Shown: positions 53,978-64,000 of the stretch, piece by piece
How the letters are laid out: each line of letters starts with the position of its first letter
Position numbering within the stretch: position 1 is the first letter of the stretch
DNA from: Sporothrix humicola
Lineage: Eukaryota > Ascomycota > Sordariomycetes > Ophiostomatales > Ophiostomataceae
Direction of reading: 5' to 3'
NCBI GenBank assembly: GCA_021396245.1
Contig: WNYE01000055.1
Span: forward strand, 186,001 to 250,000
DNA: 64,000 nt
The notes under the pieces: generated by a model
The model's input: the letters and a program-made list of their open reading frames with translations, nothing else
What the model was told of the DNA's origin: nothing
Databases searched by the model: none
Position numbers and translations under genes: made by a program

Positions 53978-55500
53978 CAAGGGACCAACCGCGTGTGTGT
54001 GTGACAGGGGGTTGACGATGATTAGGGGTGTGGCAAATTTTTTTCTGTTTCTCTCACGACTGACACCGAACAATACGGAGCACGGAGTTGAATATGAGAA
54101 GACAAATAGGAGGCACAAAGTTTGAAATGCAAGTTGACGACATGCCGTCTTGCACACCGCTAGAGTGGGAGGACTTTGAAGAGGATGAAGCACAAAAGAA
54201 AAAGAAAACAAACAAACGGTGAAGACAAGCACGACGATTGCGACAGTTGCGACAAAAAAAAAAGTTTGAGCCAGGCAGGGCGCAGAGACAAGGGACAGAA
54301 AATCAAAACACGGCCAGGCCATGATTCACTCGGTTCGGCTGAACAATAGCCCCCTGGTCAATTTCTCCAATTTCTCACAGTTTTCTTTCTTTTACTCACC
54401 TTGGCTGCGACCTTTTGTGTGTGTTTTTTTGGAGTCATTTCGTCTTTCCTGGCCGTCCTCCTTTCTACGCCCTTCTGTATTTTTGTGCCTTGGTACGTGC
54501 ACGCTGTGCAATATCAACACAGGCCAGGGCTGCCTGGCCCCATGCTCATAATCCACACGGAGTATCTTTTTTTTGTGTGTCTTTTTGTGTGCCTGTTATT
54601 TTGTGCCCCTGTCGTGGGCCGGGCGTAAAAAGGGTAAATAATAATAGACACTGCTAAAGAATAACAGTCAATAACAGAGGTGAAAATTTCTTGTAGCAAG
54701 GGACAAGGAAAGCAATCCCTTTTGTGTCCTTTTGTGAGTCCAACTGAAGTTTGTTGGGATCTTTGGCCAGAAAAAAAGAAAGGCCTGTTATCGTGACCCT
54801 AGAGTCTTGGTCTGTTATGACGGTGTTTATGTCGCACTTTCACTTTTGTTTTTATGGTTGACGATTCTTACGCAGCACTCATACCCGTACGAATTTCTCG
54901 TACCGTGTTTCCTTTTGGGATTCCTCTCAAGCTCTGGCACATTTCTTTCGTTTTCGGTGGAAGGGCGTGCTGAGGCGCAAGGGAAGGGGGGCCCTATTCT
55001 CGGCGCAATTCCGTTCCTTGGTATTTTGTTTTCCTTCTTTCCTGCCGCTCCTTTCACAGCGTTGCAAATCAAATAACATCTTGAGAACAACAATAACAGC
55101 AGGAATAATTCGAGGCCGACCAAGTGTGACTCTTTCTTCTCATGGCCAGTCAAGTCATCGTCTTTCTGCCTTTCTGCGATTGTTTCCATGCCTTCGCCTT
55201 TCTTTTGTTTGCTTTCGTGACAGTCACCAAAATTATTTTATTTCTTCTCTTCCTCCTCTCCCTCGTAACATCCCTGCCAGGCCACCGCGCTGGGATCCCG
55301 AGGGTCCCGCTTGTTCCATTCCTTTTCCATTTCCCATTTTTTCACTCGATATTTGGTCTGGATCCACTATGGGCGCTAGTCTAGGGGGAAGGAGAAGCCC
55401 AGCCGTAGGGGTGTGCAGACAAGACAGGACTAGGTAAAAACGGGAAAAGGGAGAGAAGAACAAAATAGGGGGCACAAATTCGAGAAGACGAACACAATTT

Positions 55501-58500
55501 GAAAGCACAAAATGAACTGTCAAGACATGCACAGAGGGCAGAAAAGCACAAAATACAAGGACTCTGGAAAAGATACTTGTTGCTCGAGTGGACCCTGTGT
55601 TTGTTTGCCAGAATCTACACGCCCCTTTCCGTCAAGGTACCTTCACCGTGAGGCTGCTTCTTTGCTTCTTTTTCGTTCTCCCTTTGACTCTCATACTTGA
55701 CACGGCCTGGCATTTGTTGAGACTCACCGACACTTTGGGTGCGCGTCGATCTAGTCAGAGACACATATGCACAGAGGAAAAGACAAAAAAGACTGGAGAT
55801 GCAGCCGCATGCCAGTCGTAGGGAGAGGCGCGTTTGCGAGATGAAGAAAGGAGAGCAAAAAGCAAAGGAAAGCAAGGTCAAGAAATCAAGAAAACGGAGA
55901 CAAGGAAAACAAAACGGAGGTACTTTCTCGGTGAGCCTTGAAATTTCCTGGAGACTTTGAGACTTCGAGAGCCCACAAAAAAACACGACGGACTGTTGGA
56001 CTACGGAAGGCGGAAGACGGGACGGGGCCGCGAAAGGAGACACACCAACACTTTCCAGACAAAAAGACCAAGAGTCAAAAGGAGACAGGGTTCTCTTCGC
56101 TGGCAAATCAGCACTACGGAATAGCACTCGGAAAGACGCTGTCAAAACACGACTCTCCTTTCCACGAGGCACGCTACTGGAGCGGGACTCTCCAGATCAA
56201 AAGGCCAGGCCAGCTGAAAGCCAGCGAATTAGGGCATGGATAGGCGTCGTGTTGGATGCCTCTTTCGTCAGCGTTTTCACTTTCAAGCTCCTGTTTCTTT
56301 TGAATTTCCTTCGATGGCATCGCATTGCATCGTGTTTCCGGACTCACTACCGACGGGAGACGGACAATGTAAACGGGCTCTTAACGGGGTCTGACACGAT
56401 GCGACGGCTTCTTGAAGTGTCGTGAGACTCCGTCATGGACTTTGACGCTGATGCTTCTCTGCGTAAAGCCCGTTGAGAACCCCGAGCTAGCGCCCCGAGA
56501 GCCCTAACTCCATAGTGATGTCCTGCAGGTCATCTCGACATTCATATATCATGCAGATGTCTGCGTCTGCATCTGCGTCTGCGTCAACATATTTTTGAAA
56601 CTGTCCTCTTTTGTCGTCTTTTTCTATCTTCCCCTTCGTCGTCCATTTTCGTCGCTCTTCTTGACCTTCTCCGACCTTTCCTTTCCAGACGAGGTGCATA
56701 CTCCGTGGACAAAACAAGAGGTTACACTGAGAAAAGGAAAGCTGCCTGTTGGTCGAACCAAAGTTTTTGCCGTTATTTCGGTCGCGTCAATTTTTACATC
56801 TCCGTCTCTCATCCACTCGTGCCGTGTGCAACGGTAGCCGGTTGCAACGAAAAAGACAAAAAGAGGTTGGTAAATAGGACAGACCTGCAGAGGACAAAAT
56901 ACGGTGAAGAGGAGGCTGAGAGCAGTAAAGAGACGTTTTACAATCATTCACGGGCACTCTTGCCTTTTGTTCTCGTGTCACCTTCTCAAGTGGCGTCGTT
57001 TTGTCTTCCGTGTGTCTCGCGCATGTCTCTCCCATGTTTCTTGTGCGTCCTCAGTATTTCAAAATGTGCACGAGAAGATACGGAGTTGTGTAAAAGAGAT
57101 GTCTTAGACACAAAAAGCAGGAGGCAGGGGGCAAGGTGAAGGACAAGATGGACTTGCGTCCTCTCATTGGAAGACGGTTTGCGGCGTAGACAGCAAAAAG
57201 TACACGATCTGATTTCTCATCCTATCAATTTTGACCGGCACATCCACGGCACAGGTTTTTTTCTTTTCCTCTCTCTGTTTCTTTCCCTTTTACCCAGTCC
57301 CGTCCTTTGCGCGGCAGCCTTTTCACCTTCTCATGGCTGGTGTTTGCGGTCTGGAACTCCAAGGCTGGCATACCCTGTATTTTTGAGTACTGAGTACTTT
57401 TCACATATTCCCTAGTTGTTTTTATCTTCTCAAAAGACCGAGCCATCCCTACCGTATTTCTTTCTTTTCATTCTGTCCTTCGTTGTACCGTGGCCCGCCT
57501 CTCTTTTTTCAATTCTTTTCTTTTTTTTTTCCTTTGACGCATACATGTATTGCCATCGCCAGTATGTGCTTATTATCAGCGGACCCATGCTTCTTTTTTC
57601 TGCATGTCTTACAACGCCCCCGTTATATCCAAGATGGGTGTACGGAGAACGTCGTACAGAGACAGACATAGGACAGGCATCTTCCTTGATCGTTTGCTCT
57701 TTACGACGTATGGTTTGTGTCTTTCGACGTATTTATTTATGAAGAGTCACGTTTGAGTCATGTTTCCTGCCTGTTTGGGGCTCGGAAGGTGAGGGACAAA
57801 AAGTCAAGACCAAAAACAGTCCCATCCGGGCCTGCGGTCCATGGGACGGCACTGCTCGGTTCAGAGACGAGATGAAAATAAACAGAGCAAACAAAGCAAA
57901 CAGAAGAAGACAGTAGACACGGTCAAGTGCAGAGTTTTCACCGCGCCGTGTTTTCTTTTTCTTCCCTCTTTGTGGCTTCTTCTCTCGCCTTTTTTAATTG
58001 CCATACCACATTTCATTACCTTGCCGCTGTTGCATCCCTTTTCCCTTACCGTTCTCCCCATCCTTCACCCGTCCGCGTCTCTTTTTCTGCTCACCTGGCC
58101 CGGAAGCCAATAGATTAATACGGGCACGAAATGTTGTACAGGTACACAATACACTGTGGCGTAGAAACAAGATCTTGTATCTCGGTTCAGACGGAGGGAG
58201 GACGAGCATGGCAGGCGAGCGGCCAGCAAACACGGCCTGTAATATGTCGATAGATCACCGGGAACGAATGACGGCAAAGAGGATGCAAAAAGGAAGGCCA
58301 ACACTCCCAAAATGGCTGCCTCATCTCGAGATCAGCTGCGTCTCGCGTGCGTCTTTTTGTTATTCCCTCTGTTTTCTTTTTACCTGGTAAACAAGGCCGC
58401 AAGAAAGAGGCACAGCAAGTCGTGAGTATGGCCACATGCAGGTCATCTTTGCCTCCGCTTGTGGCTGCAGTATGCAAAGTACGCGGCCGCTCAATATAAA

Positions 58501-61500
58501 AGAGGCAAAGAGAGGACGAATGTGTCGTAAATGGCTCTTTCTTCCTCCTTTTGGACGCATCACGAAAGTCGGACGCGGAGTACAAAGAGACTCCGATGAC
58601 AGCGCTGTCTTCCGTCCTCCGTCCTGCAACGTACTGTGGCCATGGAATTGCTCCCATTCGTCGCTGTCTTTTGTTACTTTTGCCTCGTTATTTTTGCTTC
58701 ACGAATAAGCCACTCGACTAGATGTAATACAGTAAAATACGGCACAGTGCCTCTTGTGGCTGGGAGAAACATTTGTTTTACTCCGTGCGTGACGTCTTGT
58801 GTTGCGGCGCGTGCGGTGCGAGAGTGCACAGGCCGCGATATGGCGTTGTTGTCTCGCCTCTCTTCGTGTACTCTGTACTTTGTACTTGTGCGACATCCCG
58901 CGTTCATTGATGATGAATCCGTGTATGTATATTTTCACCTGCCACCTTCCAGAACGGAAGAACCAGTTCCATCTTTATTCCGCCAAAGAATTACAACGCG
59001 TTCGTAAGTACTACAACTGCACGGTTGAACACGATCTCACAAGCAGGGTCCAGGTGCCTGAGGACAGCAGTTCACAGAAGCACAGAAGCACAGAAAATGG
59101 GTTGCTCAACAGGCAGCTTGACAAACGTAGCATTGCTGCCTCGCTGCCTCGTTCTCGTCGCCGAGAGCGTTTGCACAGGTGGATTTATTCTTTGTTTAAA
59201 ACGATTCGCCCTCGTAGCTCGAATATTATCGAGAGTCTAATAGCAGGCAGCCAGTGATCACGGACCATGCTTTCAAGGACTCAAGGACAGGCGGGGCACG
59301 AAAAGACAAAAGGTCTCACACGACTCATGCTTGTCTCGAACGAATCAAAACTACGACTTACTTTACAATGTACTCTGCTCACTAAGTACAAGACTGTTTG
59401 TCTGTCTTCTTCTCGTGTGTTCCATTCCAATCAATTTTTAACGCCTGCCCTGTAACCTTCCTGCCTTCCTCCTGGCCGGGTAAAAGACATGAAGTGAAGA
59501 ATGTGAACGGGAAGGCTGGGGACGGAACACGGAAACAGAAAAAGGACAAGTGAGTTCATCAAACGGAATAAATTGATTGGATGAGATGGGAGGCTCGGTA
59601 GGGTGACTGCAACGAGAACAGGAAAGAGAGACAGAAAAAAGATGGGACGAGATTGTCTTGCAGGTTTTTACCCCGGACAATTTTGAGGACAGAGAATTCA
59701 GTGATACGTCGTGGTCACTCGCAAAACTTCTTCCAGCCTTCTCCCCGCGCTCTTTGACCCTTTTCGTGACATCTCTTCGCAGCTCTTCACACTTGTTCAC
59801 ATCCTGTCTTCCTGTTTTGGCATCTGCTTCTCCTGCAGGTTGCGTTAGTGCCGTGATCTCTTGGTCTTTTTGGCCGTTTTAGTTCTTTCACGTCGTCCAG
59901 TTTTGGCTGCTTGCTGCAACTACCCATCCTGCCGTCCGCCATCCATCTCCAGATCCTGCTCTCCGCTTTTTAGCGCATATCGTGGTCACTTTCCCCCCTT
60001 TCCGTTTTCCCTCTTTTCACTGCATTTCCCGAACGCCTCCACTATCTCAAGCGAACCACCCACCAGCCATGCTTTTTTTCATGGCCTTCCAGGCTCTGGA
60101 TCGTCCCCTCATGGCCTCATGGGATCCCTGCACCTGCATTCAAAGCGAGCATCGATTACGGGACTGAGGGGCTCTTGGTGAGCATTGCTACCAAGAAATT
60201 TAAGAAAATCGGTCAAGATGGCCCTGAAGCCTTTCCCCATAGCGACAATGCATAACGGCGATGACGTTGTGGTTTTTGTGAGGTCGTTTCTTTTGCATTT
60301 GCATTTTATGAGAACTCCTCTTTTGTCGGCGCAGCCTCTTTTCTCATTTCCAAACTTGACAAGCCTTTGAACCTTTGACAGCTTACCCTTGTATCCCACA
60401 TCTCTTTTATGTCGCAACCCGCTTTATCGTGATTAATTGCAAGAAATCAAGTTTATTGCCGTTTGATGCAAGAGAGCAAGGGAACAGATGACGAGAAGAA
60501 AAGAGCCAAAAAAGACGCATCACGTTGAAAAAGGTATTCAAGACTTGAACCACTTCCCCTCATCTTGTCGCTTTTCGGCAAGGCTGGTGCTGGAGAATAC
60601 CACGCTCCAGTGGTTCAAACTGTCACAACAGTGGTCATGAGTCCTCTTTCTGTGATGCTTGGCCAGGACCAGACTCTTTCTGGCCTGGTCTTTCAGGCCA
60701 CCCCGGCCTCCACCGGGAATGTGCGTCATGATCATGTGCGTGCGTTTGTTCACGACAAGGGATAGAGATTTGGAACGATAGCAATGACCAGATAAGAGTA
60801 CATTGCCCGTTATATTATGATCATGGTCTATCCCAGGCATCAGCAAAATGATGTAAAATGATATCAAAAAATTGGCGTGACTAGTGAACGATCCAAAAAG
60901 TAAGACGAGAGGGCGTGGTAAGTGCAACCAACCATACCAAACCACCAACAAAGAGACCAGTGCCGCACTAAAAAGGTGCCCGAGAGCCCGCGAATCAGAG
61001 ACGGAACGGGCGGGATGGGAGGCGAAAAAGAAAGGATAGCGCCCGTCGATGGTCGATTTGTGTCACTTCAGGTTGTGGTCTTTTCTTCTCTTCTTTTGCT
61101 TCTTCCCTTCCGTCCTCTCGTCGTCTGCTCCTTCCCTCCCTTCCGCCAGTGTGGTGGGTGGGTGAGTGTGTTTCGTCCGGAGTCATATCTGGAACGGGAA
61201 GGAGCGAATCGCATTGAAGAGAGGGAAAGAGGGAATCAAAAAGAGGCAAATAAGGAAAGAGGCACACACACCGGAAGCCCGGCGTTACAGCGCCCCAGCA
61301 CGTCGGTGTCTGCTTTTTTGGCTGCGGTTTTGCGGATTTTGCGGTGTTTATTGTGAATATTTGCCGCTGACAGGGGCGGGTGCCTGCTCTTCGCTGCAGT
61401 GAAAGTGGTAAAAGTGGCCAAATCCAGTTAAGGTGTGGCAAAAATACAGAAGAGGGATGCACTGATTCCCACTGCAGGGACTGAAAAAGCACGATCCAAG

Positions 61501-64000
61501 CACCGACCCAAAGACGAAAAGACCCAAAGAAATTCAGAGATATGCGTGACGACGTCAGCGCTGTCGCAGCCTCGGCCTGCTTTCTGACCTCCTTTCTGCA
61601 TACCAGCCAATCTCCGTTCACGACTTGCTCTCACTGTTCTTCCCAGCAGTCTGTCCTGATCGATGATAGGCTCGTTCACGGTCGACTTTTCATGGGACCA
61701 TGATTGATATCAAAATTCATTGCACATGAATTTGCTGCACATAGCCATGCATCGCGAACTGTTCTTCTTTTCTTGACAGAAGGTAAGCTTTATGTGACGA
61801 CGCATCGGACCTTGTGACTCTCCGCGATGCCTCAGTCTTGTCATTTTGCCATCGTAGACTCGTCAGTGTTTGCCGCCTGGACATTTGAATATTGCTGCCT
61901 CATGCCAGGCATATATAAACATCGCGATGGTCACCTCTGGCGTTTGTTTATCAAAGCTTTTGCTCGAGGGAAGTAAACAACGGCAAGCTGCCCGACAAGC
62001 ACGGTCGGTTGGTCGTTGCATCAGCAAACAGGCAGCCATCGAGTCCCCATATTCATTTTCCTACGAAGCACTCGGTATTGCTCCCAAATTCCCACACTTC
62101 CCAGGAGGCTACGAAAGGGCTGCGATCGCCGCAACTCGAAACCGGCCATCACCGACCAGCACGGCGCATCGCCACGGACGTGCACCCTTTTTGCTTCTGG
62201 GGAGAAGAAAAAGAGAGAAGAAAGGCTCATCTTCAAGGCAGAAGTGAAGGCAGCAAAAGAAAGTAAATAAGAGTCATCGTCAACAGAAAAGCAAGAAAAC
62301 AACACAAAACAGCGAAAAACAACAAAAACACAGAAAAGGAAGCTAGGAACAAGCTGCCGTTTCCGCGTCTGCATCCTCTTTGGCTTTTGAATTTCTCTGG
62401 GCCCATCTTATTATTTTCTTCTTCTTTTTATTCGCCTTCATTATCTTTTTCATTCTGGCGCCTTCCAAAGCTCGCAAAGAAAACGAAGAAACCTCGGGGA
62501 GGGAACTCACCAATTTCGCTTAGACTGGGATTCGGTAAATTGGCAGTTGCATCCACGGACCCAAGAGTGACTCTAGAGTCACTTTGCCTCTGTATTTTCT
62601 GGTCCTTTTTGGCCCATCGTCTCCATCGACAAGGAATCCGATCGACACATCCCGGTCGCAAAAGCGAAAAGTGCTCGCAGCCTGTCAGCCAAAAATCACC
62701 ACAAAAAAAGTCAGAGTTTTTCTCTCAGTGCCCTGTTTTGCCCTGCTTCCAGCCTGGCCACAGAGCGACCAGGGGTGTCTCCAGGGTGCTCCCAGTGCTT
62801 CCTTTTCCCTCTTTTTCCCTCGCTTTTCAACTCAGCCTGCGGAAATTTGCCATTCTCCATTCTCCCAGAAACTCCAGCAAAATCGACCCGCTTCGTGTCT
62901 CCGCCCCCCGTCAGGACGGTACGCTACCAGAAAGAGGGACTCGCCAGGGGTGAAGGAAGGAAAAGAAACAACAAATCGAGGGCGAAGAAAAGAAGAGGAA
63001 AAGAGGTCACCGAAAGATTGCGAAAGCGAAAACGAGTCGCTGACATTCAGTCGCTCTCTTTGGTCGCTGTACGCTGTGCGATTCGTCTGCACTGGTTGCC
63101 TCTCGCACCTTCCGCACCAAGTCAGCTGTGACCTGCAGTATTAGCAAGCTGAGTCTGCGAGGGAGCTGCATGCACTGGAAGGCGAAAGAACACCAGTAGA
63201 AGGGAAAGAAGGAAGAGAACACAAAATCGAACGCTGTGACAGGCTGCGCAAAACTAGCCAGACAGAACACGAAACGGGGAAAGAACAACAGAAACTTGCA
63301 GGAACGGCCAAAACGGAGTGCCCGCCAACCAATCAGAGCCTAGAACACCTAATAAACAACACACGGCGAAAAACAAACCAAGACCACACCAAAGGGGCCG
63401 GACTGGCTCGTTAGCGCATATTGGGAAGGACAGGCCCGAGGATAGTGCATTTCCTCCCCGGCGCGAGCAACTGGCATCTCGCGTGGCTGGGAAATCGCAA
63501 GAATCGAAAATCGGGCCAACTCGTCACCAAAAGTCGCAAAGTGTGACTAATCTTTTTGCATTGCTTTGCACTCTTTGGCATCTTTTCGGGTGTCGCAATT
63601 ATTACGGCACTTGCCCCGTGCCAGCGTCACGCCCGAGAGAACAGGAAGGAACGAGGCAGAAATCAAATCGCAGAACAGAGAAAGCAGAAAGAAGCAAGCG
63701 CAGAGAAGCCCAGAGAAGAAAGCGCAGAACCCAACCAAATCACACCCAGCAAAAAAAGGCAAAAAGAATACGGAGCACCCAACCTGACAAAGTGCAAGAG
63801 CGACTCACAGAGTGTGCACAGAGCCAGAACGACAGGTGCGACCGTCTTGTTCCTCCCCCAAAAAGATACTTCTGTGCTAGACACACGCCCCTTGTGCCTG
63901 GGCGCACACACGACGCGGCACCCAAAGTGTCCAAGTACCCAAATACCTCCAGCCGCTAGCATCCTTGTTTTAACGTGTTCTGGCTGCCCCCTGTCCCCTT
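55501..64000. other. Gene desert, right half
   Basis: The sequence continues without a supportable gene to the window edge. Purine-rich blocks (about 55,840-55,920, 62,200-62,345, 62,940-63,010, 63,650-63,780) alternate with CT-rich ones (about 59,960-60,060, 61,080-61,150). A GTCTGC hexamer repeat lies at 56559-56585. Open frames of up to 213 codons (63318-63959) are rich in Arg, Lys and Gln from the purine blocks and show no domain, conserved-looking segment or splice pattern. Confidence 0.5.
56559..56585. repeat. GTCTGC hexamer repeat
   Basis: Four and a half units of GTCTGC, one with A for G. On the minus strand it would read Asp-Ala repeats, but the 76-codon frame around it is not convincing. 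Confidence 0.9.

Larger units (their letters stand above)
47476..55500. other. Gene desert, left half
   Basis: No protein gene, rRNA or convincing tRNA could be supported. 47,760-48,600 is AT-rich. A GGCC-dense island with inverted repeats lies at 52142-52290 and a degenerate tRNA-like stretch at 52823-52893. A CA microsatellite followed by poly-A lies at 53939-53977. Open frames stay below about 160 codons and read as low-complexity or random sequence. Composition is lower in GC than the genes and switches between purine-rich and pyrimidine-rich blocks. Confidence 0.5.

Noticed and set aside
63318..63959. A 213-codon frame near the right end
   Set aside because: Arg/Lys/Gln-rich translation of a purine-rich block. 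No domain and no coding-like codon bias compared with the real genes.

Overview
The window looks like chromosomal DNA of a filamentous ascomycete, most likely a Sordariomycete. Genes are short to medium, GC-rich and mostly intronless. The introns that can be placed are 55-104 nt, with GT donors, AG acceptors and usually a CTAAC branch site. Several products are eukaryotic or fungus-specific: Pam16, Yip1, an RCC1-type Ran exchange factor, homogentisate dioxygenase, a fungal rhodopsin-domain membrane protein and a DUF7025-type AAA ATPase. The order cannot be fixed from sequence alone. No transposon, rRNA gene, convincing tRNA gene, CRISPR array or prophage was seen.

Left part (1-20.9 kb): the 3' end of a coiled-coil/low-complexity gene (+); a 12-cysteine metallothionein-like protein (-); a METTL21/MT16-type protein methyltransferase (-); a zinc nucleoside-deaminase-fold protein (+); an unrecognised 449-residue protein (+); a mucin-like single-pass surface protein (-); a seven-helix rhodopsin-domain protein with a long tail (-); PAM16 (-), whose first coding exon is only the ATG; and YIP1 (+), divergent from PAM16.

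Middle part (21-48 kb): an RCC1 homologue with a long basic tail (-); a two-exon AAA ATPase (+); a small single-pass protein rich in His and Asp (-); a three-exon DUF6699-like protein (+); homogentisate 1,2-dioxygenase (+, two exons); a LaeA-like SAM methyltransferase (-, two exons); and a DAO-family FAD oxidoreductase (-).

Right part (47.5-64 kb): about 16.5 kb with no gene I can support. It holds simple repeats, alternating purine-rich and pyrimidine-rich blocks, a GGCC-dense island near 52.2 kb and a degenerate tRNA-like stretch near 52.85 kb. Similar but shorter non-coding stretches lie at 10.2-13.6, 29.5-34.8 and 40.3-45.9 kb. Pyrimidine-rich sense-strand leaders precede many of the genes.

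The genes do not form an evident pathway cluster. They are mainly housekeeping functions (mitochondrial import, ER-Golgi traffic, Ran cycle, tyrosine catabolism) mixed with cell-surface and methyltransferase genes. No clearly new multi-gene system was found. The most notable observations are the ATG-only exon of PAM16, the patterned promoter of the deaminase gene, tRNA-like and pseudoknot-prone non-coding elements, and the gene desert.
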